Shown in pieces: positions 53,050-62,724 of a stretch of DNA of 64,000 bases. The stretch lies in NCBI GenBank assembly GCA_964577055.1, contig CAZNWC010000004.1:180629-244628 (forward strand), written 5' to 3'. Every line of letters starts with the position of its first letter. Position 1 is the stretch's first letter. Source of the DNA: PNNG01 sp964577055. Its GTDB lineage: Bacteria; Bacteroidota; Bacteroidia; UBA7662. The notes below the pieces were generated by a model, which did no database searches, had not been told where the DNA came from, and was given only the letters and a program-made list of their open reading frames with translations. Both the position numbers and the translations under genes were made by a program.

Positions 53050-53502
53050 CTATTGCAATGGCAACAACCAGCGCATCGGGAGTACCAGTGTGGCAGTTTA
53101 CCCAATGGCATAACGCATGCGTTTTTGTGGCGATTGGGCCACTTTCACAGTGAAATGCGCCACGCTTGCGCATGAGTCCAAATACATTCGAGTCGAATTG
53201 CATTTCGATGACTTCGTCGACAAAGGTTTCTAAAACACCGTCGACACCATGGCCGGCGTTGAACACCAACATTCCAATGGCCTCCAATTTTATGGCAATC
53301 ATCGGAATGGCTATGCTACATAGTCGGTTAAAGTGACATCGAACTGAAACAAATGGAATCCGGTTGCTGGTTGCTTTTGCTGCGTTTGCTGGTTGTGGCA
53401 TGGCAGCGGCTACTTGCCAAGCTTTTTGGCAAAATGCAGGGCTGTGGCCAAGTCAATGCCTTAGGTGGCTCCCGTGATGTGTACAGTTTGAGGAATTTGC
53501 AT
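53050..53502 (-). pseudogene. Decayed short-chain dehydrogenase/reductase gene
   Basis: Pieces of an SDR enzyme lie in order in changing frames. The N-terminus MQIPQTVHITGAT, a stop at 53461-53463, then GIDLATALHFAKK corresponds to the TGxxxGIG cofactor motif. FQFDVTLTDYV is followed by a frame change near 53300 into LVFNAGHGVDGVLETFVDEV (the NAG motif) and FDSNVFGLMR. Then, after a large deletion that removes the catalytic YxxxK, comes a C-terminal piece VAHFTVKVAQSPQKRMRYAIG. Total length is about 450 nt against about 800 for an intact gene. The adjacent TetR gene may once have controlled it. Confidence 0.8.
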
Positions 53503-53534
53503 CTTGAATAAATATTCGGCTAAAAAGCAATTTT

Positions 53535-54107
53535 TTACTTGCTGATGGCCTTCCAGGTCATTTCCCATGCAAAGTGGGTCATATTGGTCACAGGGGGTAG
53601 GCTACCATCAGCCGACTTGGCTACCAATTCCTGCACCGAACCACAAACAAAGGCGAGTATGAGATTGGGGGGCATTTGCTGGAGGTAACCTTGTTGCTGG
53701 CCTTCTTCGATGATGTCTACCAGCGGCTGCAACAAATTATCACTTTCTGCCAAGGTGTTTTCGTTGGCGAAAGGTGAACGGTGGTATTGCTCAAGGAAGA
53801 CCATTTCGGCTGGGAACATTTCTACGAAACGCAAATAGTTGTACCATTTTTGCCGAAATCGTTCGGGATAGGAAGCAAGAGAAGCCTGCTCGCTCCAAAA
53901 GATCCGATGCATTTGCTTGGTGTAATGCAGGTACATTTGATTCAAGAGGTCGTTTTTGTCTTTGAAATAGATGTACAAAGTTCCAGTGGCCATGCCTGCC
54001 GCTTTGGCCAGGTCCTGCATTTTGAGTCCAGCAATACCTTTTTGGCCAATAATAGACAAGGCCGAAGCAAATGCCTTTTCAATTTTTTGTTCATCGCGTG
54101 GTCTCAC
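53535..54107 (-). CDS. TetR/AcrR family transcriptional regulator
   Basis: A 190-residue protein with an N-terminal helix-turn-helix: KIEKAFASALSIIGQKGIAG and LKMQDLAKAAGMATGTLYIY (about 9-48), then a helical ligand domain with no recognised specificity. A TGAAaAATTaTTCA dyad (54122-54135) lies 15 nt upstream of its start and is a plausible autoregulatory operator. The nearest downstream target, an SDR gene, is a pseudogene. Confidence 0.92.
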   Translation of the reverse strand: MRPRDEQKIEKAFASALSIIGQKGIAGLKMQDLAKAAGMATGTLYIYFKDKNDLLNQMYLHYTKQMHRIFWSEQASLASYPERFRQKWYNYLRFVEMFPAEMVFLEQYHRSPFANENTLAESDNLLQPLVDIIEEGQQQGYLQQMPPNLILAFVCGSVQELVAKSADGSLPPVTNMTHFAWEMTWKAISK

Positions 54108-54121
54108 GTTTCGAATGTAAA

Positions 54122-54135
54122 TGAAAAATTATTCA
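54122..54135. promoter_or_regulatory. Dyad upstream of the TetR gene
   Basis: TGAAAAATTATTCA is symmetric at six of seven base pairs and lies 15 nt upstream of the TetR start. This is a usual place for a TetR operator. Confidence 0.4.
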
Positions 54136-54217
54136 CTCAAAAATCATTTTGCGGAATGCGCCTAAATTCGAATCGGAAATGAAAAAATGACTAATTTGTA
54201 CTGGTTTAAATGCCTAT

Positions 54218-54931
54218 ATGCAATGCCTCATTGTTGACGATGATATCCTTTCGCGAAAAGTTCTAAAACGGTTTGTAGAGCAGACCGATTTTATCACGGA
54301 AGTGGTTGAATGTGGCAATGCCATGGAAGCGAATCGCTATTTGAGAGAGCGACAAACAGATTTGTTGTTTCTCGATGTGGAAATGCCTGGCATGACGGGT
54401 TTGGAATTGATTGGCATTTTGCGAAACAAGCCGGCCATCGTATTGGTTTCGGGCAAACGCGAATATGCCGTGGAGGCTTTTGACAACGATGCTATTGATT
54501 ATCTTGTAAAACCAGTTACCTATCCGCGCTTTTTAAAGGCTGCACAAAAGGCATACGACCTTTGGCAAGAGAAACAACAAGTTAACGCAAATACGCCGGC
54601 CGCTCCAACCGGACTTGACTACTTGTATTTGAAGGTTGACGGAGAATGGGTAAAGTTGAAGGTAACAGAAATTCAATACATCCAAGCCATGGCCGATTAC
54701 GTGAACATTTACCTACAGCAGGGTTCAGAATTGAAGCGGTTGGTGATACACAGCACCATGAAGGGGGTAGAAAAAAAGTTAGAAGGCGCCTCATTTGTGC
54801 GTGTGCATCGCAGTTTTAATGCAGCCAACATTAGCGCTTGCAACAACGATACCGTTTCGATTGCAGACAAACAAATTCCAATAGGAGTTACCTACCGCCA
54901 AGCTTTGCAATTGGCGATTGAAAAAAATTGA
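54218..54931 (+). CDS. LytTR-type response regulator
   Basis: A 237-residue protein: receiver domain (1-120) with DDD at 7-9, phospho-acceptor Asp53 (LFLDVEMPGMTG) and LVKPV, and a LytTR DNA-binding domain (about 135-235) with YLYLKVDGEWVKLKVTEIQY, YIQAMADYVNIYL and FVRVHRSFN. The usual partner is a LytS-like kinase, not seen nearby. It begins at the ATG 36 nt beyond a gene-free AT-rich stretch that separates it from TetR. Confidence 0.94.
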   Translation: MQCLIVDDDILSRKVLKRFVEQTDFITEVVECGNAMEANRYLRERQTDLLFLDVEMPGMTGLELIGILRNKPAIVLVSGKREYAVEAFDNDAIDYLVKPVTYPRFLKAAQKAYDLWQEKQQVNANTPAAPTGLDYLYLKVDGEWVKLKVTEIQYIQAMADYVNIYLQQGSELKRLVIHSTMKGVEKKLEGASFVRVHRSFNAANISACNNDTVSIADKQIPIGVTYRQALQLAIEKN

Positions 54932-55001
54932 GTGCTGGTCTTTTTAACAAACACAGCATGCAACGCCTTTCGTTTGGCATTTTTCATCCTATTTTCGCCC
55001 T

Positions 55002-56315
55002 GTGAATCCGGCTCCTTTTCCCAATGCACGTGCGCTGTGGCTGCTATTTTTAGCAAATACCATTTCAGGAGCAGCACAAGGCATTAGTCTGATTGCCATC
55101 CCCTGGTATTTTATTGACCAATTAAAAGAACCTGTATTGCTCACCCGTTTTTATGGCATTATCACAGTGGTGAGCATGTTTTGGGTGATTTATGCTGGAG
55201 CTTTGATTGATCGGTTTCACCGAAAACGCATTTTTATGGCATTGACTGCTATTTGTGGGGCTGTAATTTTGGCAGTCGCTTTTTGGGGACAGTGGCAGGA
55301 TGGACTACCCAAAGCCGCCATATTGCTGGTGATGGCCGTAACCTTGCTCAATTTTAATTTGCATTACCCAAGTTTGTATGCCTTTGCCCAAGAATTGGCT
55401 GACAAAAGCAGATATGCGCGCATTGTAAGCTTTTTGGAAATTCAGGGACAAGCCACCAACGTTTTGGCAGGTGGACTGGCGGCGCTTTTGTTGGGGGGCA
55501 TTGAGGCCAATCGGTCATTTTACCTCATGGGTTTTCGGGTCGCCATGCCATTTGATATTCCTGCTTGGGAGATCCAAGACATTTTTTTGCTTGATGGCCT
55601 GACCTATCTCGCTGCTTTTTTGCTGATAGGCGCCATTCGCTACGTTCCGCAATCGCATTACAAGCCCGAAGCTGGTTCGGCCATGCTGCGAATTCGTGAG
55701 GGATTTGCCTATTTGCGAGCACAGCCACGCCTATTGTGGTTCGGTGTTTTCAGTTATGGGGTATTTGTGAGTGTTTTGGTGCAAGATCGCATCATTTTGC
55801 CCGAATATGTGCGCGTTCAACTGAATGCGGCAGCCGATGTGTTTGCCAGTAGCGATATGCTCTTTGCTTTCGGTGCTTTGGTATCGGGGGTAATTACCCG
55901 CAGGTTGTTCGGACGTATGAGTCCGATTGCTGGTGTAAGCATTTTGATGATTGGCCTTTCGGTGTTGTATATGAGTATGGCGTTCAACCAAAGCTTGCGC
56001 TATCTCTTTGTGTTCAGCTTTATTTACGGCTACGTAAATACGGGCGTGCGTATTTTACGCGTCACTTATTTGTTTCATACGGTGCCCAATCACGTTATTG
56101 GCAGGTTGTTGAGCTTTTTTAAAGTGGCAGATACCGCCATGCGGGCCGCTTTTATTGGATTGTTTGGCATGTCGTTTTTTCATGATGGAACGAATATTCG
56201 TTATGCGTACCTTGTCTTTGGTATTTTTATCCTCTTGTTTGGACTGGCCATTGTTCCTACCATTCGCCCACTCACGCAAAAAATGAAAGAAGCCCATGTC
56301 GATGAAACTCGCTGA
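55002..56315 (+). CDS. MFS transporter
   Basis: A 437-residue protein with about 12 membrane helices and the MFS loop pattern YAGALIDRFHRKRIFMAL between helices 2 and 3. The start is GTG 55002, which gives a short N-terminus before helix 1 (LWLLFLANTISGAAQGI). Its last 20 nt overlap the murF-alr gene. Substrate unknown; the sequence resembles the broad efflux group. Confidence 0.85.
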   Translation: MNPAPFPNARALWLLFLANTISGAAQGISLIAIPWYFIDQLKEPVLLTRFYGIITVVSMFWVIYAGALIDRFHRKRIFMALTAICGAVILAVAFWGQWQDGLPKAAILLVMAVTLLNFNLHYPSLYAFAQELADKSRYARIVSFLEIQGQATNVLAGGLAALLLGGIEANRSFYLMGFRVAMPFDIPAWEIQDIFLLDGLTYLAAFLLIGAIRYVPQSHYKPEAGSAMLRIREGFAYLRAQPRLLWFGVFSYGVFVSVLVQDRIILPEYVRVQLNAAADVFASSDMLFAFGALVSGVITRRLFGRMSPIAGVSILMIGLSVLYMSMAFNQSLRYLFVFSFIYGYVNTGVRILRVTYLFHTVPNHVIGRLLSFFKVADTAMRAAFIGLFGMSFFHDGTNIRYAYLVFGIFILLFGLAIVPTIRPLTQKMKEAHVDETR

Positions 56316-58794
56316 ATTGGTTCAGATAAGCGGAGGTCGCCTTTTGCGGGAGGGCTTGAGCAACGATATTACCGAATTGGCTTACGATAGTCGCCGCTTG
56401 GCGGTGCCTGATCGATCGGTTTTTTTTGCTTTCAAAACCAGTACAGGCGATGGCAATGATTATATTGATGCAGCCTACCGGTCGGGCGTGCGCACCTTCG
56501 TGGTAGGCCCCGATTTTTTTCCCGACAAACGCTGGTACGAAGGGAGTTTTGTTTCGGTAGAAGATCCCTTGCTGGCCCTGCAGGCTGTAGCTGCATGGCA
56601 CCGTAAAAAATTTCGGTTGCCTGTGGTGGGCATCACGGGCAGTAATGGCAAAACCGTGGTGAAGGACTGGTTGAGCTGGTTGTTGGAACTTGATCGGCAG
56701 GTTTGTCGTTCGCCGAAAAGTTACAATTCGCAGATAGGCGTGCCCATATCGGTATGGCAGCTGGATGCCCAGGATGAAATAGGCATTTTTGAAGCAGGTA
56801 TCAGTCAGCCGGGTGAAATGGCACGTTTGGCCCAAATAGTTGCCCCCACCTATGGTATTTTCACGCACCTGGGCGATGCACATGCGGAGAATTTCCCTGA
56901 TCCATCTGCCAAAGTAGCTGAAAAAATGAAGCTGTTTGACCAAGTGGGTAGTTTGGTCATCCGAATCGATCATCCTTTGCTGGCGGAAGCTGCGCAACAA
57001 TGGCAACAAGCACACCCCGGTGATCGTTTGCTCAGTTGGGGTGCTCACCCGCAAGCGATGTGGCAGCTGCTGGTTGCGCAACGCGAAAACGACCAAACGA
57101 CCATTCAATTGCAGCACGGCAGTGAGCAAGAGTCTTTTGTGATTCCGTTCAACGATGCTGCCAGCATCGAAAATGCCATCCACTGCTGGGTCATGATGCG
57201 TGAGTTAGGCTATGAAGCCGATGATTTGTTGACCCGTTTTGCCCGCTTGCCTCGCTTGCACATGCGCATGGAGATGAAGGCGGCATTGCAGGGGAGTACA
57301 CTCATCAATGATAGTTACAGTCTCGATTTGGATTCCCTGCGCTTGGCATTGCAGCAATTGAGCAGTTTAGATCAGCATGCCAAGCGACTGGTGATTTTGT
57401 CGGATTTTGACCGGCAACAAGGCTTGGGCGAAGGACATTACCGCGAAGCAGCCCGCCTGTTGACCGAATTTGGGGTGCAACAATTGCTGGCTGTTGGCCC
57501 CGAACTGAAGCAATACAAGCGGTATTTTGCAGGGATTGAGGCACGTTTTTACGACCATACGGAGCAGTTATTGTCGCAACTACCGGTCAAAGAGCTGGTG
57601 AATACCGGTATTTTGCTGAAAGGCGCCCGAAAATTTGGTTTTGAAAGGGTAGAACGCTTGTTGTCGCTCAAGCTACATCAAACGGTATTGGAAATTGACC
57701 TCGATGCCATGCTGCACAACTACCGCTATTTCCGTGGCTTGGTTCGACCTCAGACCAAAATCATGGTCATGGTGAAAGCTTTTTCATATGGGAGTGGTAG
57801 CGTTGAAGTGGCTTCATTGTTACAGCACCAAAGGGCCGATTATTTAGCAGTTGCCTTTGCAGATGAAGGAGTTGCCTTGCGCGAGGCCGGTATTCGCTTG
57901 CCCATTATGGTGATGAACGTAGAACCCAGCGGACTGGAAAAATTACTGCAGTACCAGCTCGAGCCTGAGGTTTACAGCTTTCGCTTGCTCGATGAATTGG
58001 AGGCCTATCTCAAGGCAACATCAGCCGATGACGACTTGCAAATTCATTTGAATATCGACACTGGCATGAAACGCTTGGGTTTTGAAACCCGAGAAGTGTC
58101 TGCCTTGCTCAAACGCTTGCAAGCCAGTCCACGTATTCGGGTAGCTTCGGTGTACTCGCACCTTGTGGCAAGTGATTCGCATGAGCACTTGGGATTTACG
58201 CGTCAACAAATCAAGCGTTTTGATGAAGCGTACCAGCAATTGGCCGCCGGATTGGGATATCGCCCACTCCAACACATCCTGAATACGGCAGGTATGTTGC
58301 ATTTTCCCGATGCACAATTTGACATGGTACGATTGGGCATCGGTTTGTATGGTTTCGATCCGTCGGAAATTGATGCCACCCAAGCCAAGTCGACAGTTCC
58401 GCTGCAGCCCGTAGGCACCCTCCGAACGGTGATTTCACAATTACACCAACTCGAAGCGGGCGAAACTGTTGGTTACAGTCGCCGGGGCAAGGTGACCCAG
58501 GAAGCAAAAATTGCAACTTTGCCTGTAGGTTATGCCGATGGCATTGTGCGAGCTTGTGGCAATGGCAAAGTGCAATTTATGGTCAACGGCAGGCTGGCAC
58601 CAACCATAGGAAGCATTTGCATGGACATGTGTATGATCGATGTAACCGGCATTGACTGTAGGGAGGGCGATCCGGTCATCATTTTTGGTCCGGAATTACC
58701 ACTCACGCGTTTGGCCGAAGCCATCGGTACCATTCCCTATGAAATACTGACCAGCGTTTCACAGCGGGTGAAGCGTGTGTATCTCAAAGATTAA
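56296..58794 (+). CDS. murF-alr: Bifunctional UDP-N-acetylmuramoyl-tripeptide--D-Ala-D-Ala ligase / alanine racemase
   Basis: An 832-residue fusion. The N-terminal half (about 1-450) is MurF, with the P-loop VGITGSNGKTVVKDW (111-125), YNSQIGVPISVW and GIFEAGISQPGEM, adding D-Ala-D-Ala to the peptidoglycan precursor. The second half is a PLP alanine racemase with Lys494 in VMVKAFSYGSGS, VYSHLVASD and the catalytic Tyr in VGYSRRGKVT. Thus substrate supply and use are joined. The fusion is known in Bacteroidota. The start could also be the ATG 6 nt downstream. Confidence 0.95.
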   Translation: MSMKLAELVQISGGRLLREGLSNDITELAYDSRRLAVPDRSVFFAFKTSTGDGNDYIDAAYRSGVRTFVVGPDFFPDKRWYEGSFVSVEDPLLALQAVAAWHRKKFRLPVVGITGSNGKTVVKDWLSWLLELDRQVCRSPKSYNSQIGVPISVWQLDAQDEIGIFEAGISQPGEMARLAQIVAPTYGIFTHLGDAHAENFPDPSAKVAEKMKLFDQVGSLVIRIDHPLLAEAAQQWQQAHPGDRLLSWGAHPQAMWQLLVAQRENDQTTIQLQHGSEQESFVIPFNDAASIENAIHCWVMMRELGYEADDLLTRFARLPRLHMRMEMKAALQGSTLINDSYSLDLDSLRLALQQLSSLDQHAKRLVILSDFDRQQGLGEGHYREAARLLTEFGVQQLLAVGPELKQYKRYFAGIEARFYDHTEQLLSQLPVKELVNTGILLKGARKFGFERVERLLSLKLHQTVLEIDLDAMLHNYRYFRGLVRPQTKIMVMVKAFSYGSGSVEVASLLQHQRADYLAVAFADEGVALREAGIRLPIMVMNVEPSGLEKLLQYQLEPEVYSFRLLDELEAYLKATSADDDLQIHLNIDTGMKRLGFETREVSALLKRLQASPRIRVASVYSHLVASDSHEHLGFTRQQIKRFDEAYQQLAAGLGYRPLQHILNTAGMLHFPDAQFDMVRLGIGLYGFDPSEIDATQAKSTVPLQPVGTLRTVISQLHQLEAGETVGYSRRGKVTQEAKIATLPVGYADGIVRACGNGKVQFMVNGRLAPTIGSICMDMCMIDVTGIDCREGDPVIIFGPELPLTRLAEAIGTIPYEILTSVSQRVKRVYLKD

Positions 58795-58854
58795 GGGCAA
58801 CAAAAGCCTGCGATTGATTGCCATCATTTCGCCATCTTTGCGCTGCCTTTTGCC

Positions 58855-59739
58855 ATGGAAAACAAGCACCATCCTTTTTTGCCAATCATCATTTTATTGG
58901 TGCTCTCGTTTATTTGGGGCAGCTCATTTATCCTCATGAAGCGCGGTTTAGAGGTGTTTTCGCCGCTGCAAGTGGGGGCATTCAGGCTTACTATAGCCGC
59001 TACTGCCTTGTTGCCGGTGGTATTGCGGCATTTTCGCAGGCCGCTCTGGGGCCGACTGAAGTATTTTGCCATTGTGGGCCTGGTTGGCAATGGCATTCCG
59101 GCTTTTCTTTTCTCCACGGCGCAAACACACCTCAGTAGTTCTACGGCGGGCGCCTTGAATGCGCTTACACCCTTATTCACATTGATTTTAGGCGTGCTTA
59201 TTTTCGGTTACCCTTTCCAACGTAACAAAGCGTTCGGTGTGGTTGTAGGATTTGCTGGAGCACTATTTCTCATCTTGCTCAAAGGAAATGGTATGTATGA
59301 CCCCAATTGGGCATGGGGACTCCTCGTGGTTTTAGCAACCCTCATGTACGGCACCAGCGTGAATACGGTAGGTCGTTTTCTCAATGATATGAAGCCAGTG
59401 GTTACCGCTGCTGTGCCCCTGGTGTTAGCTGGCATTCCAGCCTCAGTATTGCTTTTCAGCAGCGATTTTACCAGTCGATTGGCCTTGCCTGGCGCTTGGG
59501 AGGCCGTTGGCTACCTTTCCATCTTGGGCTTGGTAGGTTCGGCCGCCAGTTTGATTGCCTTTAACCGACTCATTCAAACCAGCGGCCCTGTTTTTGCCTC
59601 CACCACTACCTACCTCATGCCCATTGTGGCGCTTTTTTGGGGCTTTTTGGATGGCGAAACCTTGGGTTGGACCCACCTCGCAGGCATGGGCTGTATTCTG
59701 CTGGGTATTTGGCTCGTAAACCGCAAACGCAAAGCCTAA
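58855..59739 (+). CDS. DMT superfamily (EamA) transporter
   Basis: A 294-residue protein with ten predicted helices formed by two EamA repeats: LVLSFIWGSSFILMKRGLEV with PLQVGAFRLTIAA at the start of the first, and WAWGLLVVLATLMYGTSVNT at the second, ending YLMPIVALFWGFLDGE. Likely exports a metabolite. Its last 4 nt overlap the convergent gene at 59736. Confidence 0.9.
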   Translation: MENKHHPFLPIIILLVLSFIWGSSFILMKRGLEVFSPLQVGAFRLTIAATALLPVVLRHFRRPLWGRLKYFAIVGLVGNGIPAFLFSTAQTHLSSSTAGALNALTPLFTLILGVLIFGYPFQRNKAFGVVVGFAGALFLILLKGNGMYDPNWAWGLLVVLATLMYGTSVNTVGRFLNDMKPVVTAAVPLVLAGIPASVLLFSSDFTSRLALPGAWEAVGYLSILGLVGSAASLIAFNRLIQTSGPVFASTTTYLMPIVALFWGFLDGETLGWTHLAGMGCILLGIWLVNRKRKA

Positions 59740-60599
59740 GCCTTTTTCTTTTTGTGCGGAGGCTCGTAAATGAAGCGGATAAAACTGCTCAAGCCTTCCT
59801 CTCGTGTGCTAACCGGAATGCCTGCTACGATGCCTACCAAAAAATGGTCGTTGATTTCGAGACGCATTTGGGGCCGCAGACGGATGTCGTGGCCCGCCGG
59901 ACCAAAATACTGGTTCACTTCCAGGCCTACAAAATTGCGGCTGCCCGAAAGCATGTAATGCAGGTTGGCGTGCAGTTCATAGCGCCGGTCCCAATGACCA
60001 TCTTTAAAATGCAAGGTAAATTGCGGGCCTGTATACACCAAGCTGTGCCAGTTTTGACTCAAACGTTTGGCCGCCACCAAAAAGGGGTTGAAGGTATTGC
60101 CTGTAAAAAATGGACTGCTACCCATGCGGTTCAAATCGGTGATTTCGAGTTCGTTGATGTAACCCAAGGCCAGGGTGGTTTTGTAATGGGGCGAGACCCA
60201 AAAGCTCCATTGTGCAGCAGTCTTGAACGATTCGATGCGGTTGGAGGGCTTCAAAGAGTCAAGCCGGGCAGTAACCGGACCGTAAAAGGTAAGCGGTAGC
60301 TCCACCTCGAGTCCCAGCCGGTCGCGCGGGGCCCATTCGTACTCAATAAGGGCCTCGTAGCGGTCGTAGCGCAGCCGGTCGATGGTGGCGGCACCAACAT
60401 TCCATTCGCGTTCGCCTTTGCGGGCACCGAGGTCGCGAATAAGGTCGATATACAAGGGTTCGGCATGCAAGACTTTGGCTGGCAGGCTTTTTTCGATGGA
60501 GAAGTGTAAAGAATCTTCGGGGGCATAATCTTGCCCATGGGTATGCAGACAGAAGACGACTGCCAACAGCAGGCAGCTCCATTTGTGACAATGAATCAT
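59736..60599 (-). CDS. Outer-membrane-type beta-rich protein of unknown function (HAEPL motif)
   Basis: A 287-residue exported protein: signal peptide (LLLAVVFCLHTHGQ), then HAEPLYIDLIRDLGARKGE, a segment I recall from conserved hypothetical proteins of Bacteroidota, and a run of amphipathic beta strands (LGLEVELPLTFYG, TTLALGYINELEI, HSLVYTGPQFTLHF). This suggests an outer-membrane beta-barrel. The Lys-rich end (PHKKKKA) is unusual. No function can be assigned. It forms a pair with the small gene 32 nt upstream. Confidence 0.7.
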   Translation of the reverse strand: MIHCHKWSCLLLAVVFCLHTHGQDYAPEDSLHFSIEKSLPAKVLHAEPLYIDLIRDLGARKGEREWNVGAATIDRLRYDRYEALIEYEWAPRDRLGLEVELPLTFYGPVTARLDSLKPSNRIESFKTAAQWSFWVSPHYKTTLALGYINELEITDLNRMGSSPFFTGNTFNPFLVAAKRLSQNWHSLVYTGPQFTLHFKDGHWDRRYELHANLHYMLSGSRNFVGLEVNQYFGPAGHDIRLRPQMRLEINDHFLVGIVAGIPVSTREEGLSSFIRFIYEPPHKKKKA

Positions 60600-60631
60600 G
60601 AATTGCTTTTTAAGTTGATGTGGTTACAAAA

Positions 60632-61000
60632 TCAGGCGAAACAGGCCTGCACATCGGGGGGAGGAAGCAATACCTCTGTGTGGTTTTCGGGTAAAAAAGC
60701 CGCGGGATGCAAGGCCTTGGTAGAAACAATGCGTGCTGGAATATTCAGCGACAGCGTTTCTAAAACAGCAATATGCCAAGCCAACAGACTTGTTGTTTTC
60801 ATGCGTCTTTGTTCTTCGCTCTGCTCGTCGGTAGACATGCCATCTTCTATATGCAGTACCTCTTCCAATACCAATTCGCTGAGTGAATTTACGGGGTCTT
60901 CGAGGGGCTGCATGCCGGTGCCAAATACCCGTTGGAACATGGTGTTGAGCACCAGTAACATCCATAAATAGCACAAGTATTGACCTGGTTTCCGCGACAT
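60632..61000 (-). CDS. Small secreted or membrane-anchored protein of unknown function
   Basis: A 122-residue protein from ATG 61000 with one hydrophobic N-terminal segment (YLCYLWMLLVLNTMFQRVF), an acidic middle and a proline-rich end (FLPENHTEVLLPPPDVQ). The open frame continues 50 codons upstream, but those residues look random. It precedes the HAEPL protein gene on the same strand by 32 nt, so the two probably act together. No family recognised. Confidence 0.6.
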   Translation of the reverse strand: MSRKPGQYLCYLWMLLVLNTMFQRVFGTGMQPLEDPVNSLSELVLEEVLHIEDGMSTDEQSEEQRRMKTTSLLAWHIAVLETLSLNIPARIVSTKALHPAAFLPENHTEVLLPPPDVQACFA

Positions 61001-61169
61001 AAGTATTGAAAACGCAAATTTGTAGCTTATGGTATGCTTTGTCAAGACCAACTGGTTAAGTCGATGTAAAGAATTGGTGTTGTATCCAGGTGCCTTCGGT
61101 ATTGCTTTGTGCAACAATTTTGCGTTAGACCTAGACCGAATCATCCCCACTCCTTGCCGTTGGTTTCCT

Positions 61170-61177
61170 TATCTTTG
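61170..61177 (+). promoter_or_regulatory. -7 element of the gltX promoter
   Basis: TATCTTTG fits TAnnTTTG and lies 15 nt before the gltX ATG. I could not find a TTG at the usual distance, so this is a partial match. Confidence 0.4.
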
Positions 61178-61191
61178 CACAAATTTTTGAG

Positions 61192-62724
61192 ATGAGTACT
61201 CCCGTTCGCGTTCGTTTTGCGCCCAGTCCTACCGGCCCTTTGCACCCCGGTGGTGTTCGTACTGCCCTTTTTAACTACTTGCTCGCCCGTCAAACTGGCG
61301 GCACTTTTATACTCCGCATCGAAGACACCGACCAAACCCGTTTTGTGCCCGGTGCCGAACAGTTCATCATCGAATCGTTGGAATGGTGCGGCATGCAATT
61401 CGACGAAGGGGTGCATGTAGGTGGTCCGTACGGCCCTTACCGCCAAAGCGAGCGTAAGGCCATGTACCGCCAGTATGCCGATCAGTTGATTGCAGCCGGA
61501 CATGCCTACTACGCTTTTGATACCGAGGAAGAGCTCGAAGAAATGCGCGAGCGCCTCAAAAAGGCCAATGTGGCCTCGCCTCAATACAACAGCATTACCC
61601 GGGTGAACATGAAAAACTCACTCAGCTTGCCCGCCGATGAGGTGCAGCGCCGTTTGGATGCAGGCGATGCCTATGTGATCCGCTTTAAAATGCCCCGCAA
61701 CGAGGAAGTGCGCGTGAAAGACATCATCCGCGGTTGGGTGGTAGTAAACACCTCGCAGCTCGATGACAAGGTGCTTTTCAAAAGCGACGGCATGCCTACC
61801 TATCACCTCGCCAATGTGGTAGACGATTATTTGATGAAAATTACCCACGTTATCCGTGGTGAAGAGTGGCTGCCCAGCACGCCCTTGCATGTTTTGCTGT
61901 ATCAAGCCTTTGGCTGGGAAGCAGTGATGCCGCAGTTTGCGCATCTGCCTTTGTTGCTCAAGCCCGATGGCGACGGCAAGCTGAGCAAGCGCGATGGCGA
62001 TCGTTTGGGACTGCCCTTTTATGCCATCAACTGGACAAGCCCCGAAACCGGCGAAACCACCTTGGGTTACCGCGAATCGGGTTATTTCCCCGAGGCTTAT
62101 GTGAACTTTTTGGCCTTGTTGGGCTGGAACCCCGGCGATAACCGCGAAATGTTCAGTCTCGACGAGCTGGTGCAAGCCTTCAGCCTCGAGCGCGTGAACA
62201 AACACGGTGCCCGTTACGATTTCAACAAGCTCAACTGGTTCAACCAGCAGTATCTCCGCAGCCGTCCTCATGCCGAACTGGCTGAAATGGTGGCCCCGCA
62301 AGTAGCTGCCGCTGGTCATGCGGTGGATATGGATTTCCTCACCGAAGCCATTCGCCTCATGAACGAGCGCATGACCTTGGTGGGCGATTTTTACAAAATC
62401 AGCCAATATTTCTTTGAAGCACCCAGCAGCTACGAAGAGGAAGTGGTAGCCAAACGCTGGAAAGCGCCGGTTCCTGCCTTTGTTGAAAAACTGCAGGCCG
62501 CTTTTGCGGGTTTATCTAGCTGGGATGCTGCCAGCTGCGAAGCTTCGTTTAACGAAACCGCTGCGGCCATGGAACTCAAACCCGGACAGTTGATGCAGGC
62601 CTATCGCCTGGCCATTAGCGGACAGGGTGCTGGACCAGCCATTTTTGAACTCACCGCTTTGTTGGGCCGCGATCAAATATTGGCGCGCCTGGCAGCCGCC
62701 CTCAACACTTTAGGTCATGGCTAA
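61192..62724 (+). CDS. gltX: Glutamate--tRNA ligase
   Basis: A 510-residue class I aminoacyl-tRNA synthetase. RFAPSPTGPLHPGGVRTAL carries the HIGH-type motif (HPGG), and KLSKRDGDR is the KMSKS loop. VIRGEEWLPSTPLHVLLYQ is typical of GluRS. There is no second copy in the window. The 3' end overlaps the small gene at 62717 by 8 nt. Confidence 0.97.
   Translation: MSTPVRVRFAPSPTGPLHPGGVRTALFNYLLARQTGGTFILRIEDTDQTRFVPGAEQFIIESLEWCGMQFDEGVHVGGPYGPYRQSERKAMYRQYADQLIAAGHAYYAFDTEEELEEMRERLKKANVASPQYNSITRVNMKNSLSLPADEVQRRLDAGDAYVIRFKMPRNEEVRVKDIIRGWVVVNTSQLDDKVLFKSDGMPTYHLANVVDDYLMKITHVIRGEEWLPSTPLHVLLYQAFGWEAVMPQFAHLPLLLKPDGDGKLSKRDGDRLGLPFYAINWTSPETGETTLGYRESGYFPEAYVNFLALLGWNPGDNREMFSLDELVQAFSLERVNKHGARYDFNKLNWFNQQYLRSRPHAELAEMVAPQVAAAGHAVDMDFLTEAIRLMNERMTLVGDFYKISQYFFEAPSSYEEEVVAKRWKAPVPAFVEKLQAAFAGLSSWDAASCEASFNETAAAMELKPGQLMQAYRLAISGQGAGPAIFELTALLGRDQILARLAAALNTLGHG

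Noticed and set aside
53033..53401. A 122-codon minus-strand frame that could be called a gene
   Set aside because: It covers only the middle of a decayed SDR; N- and C-terminal SDR pieces lie in other frames, so it is treated as part of a pseudogene.
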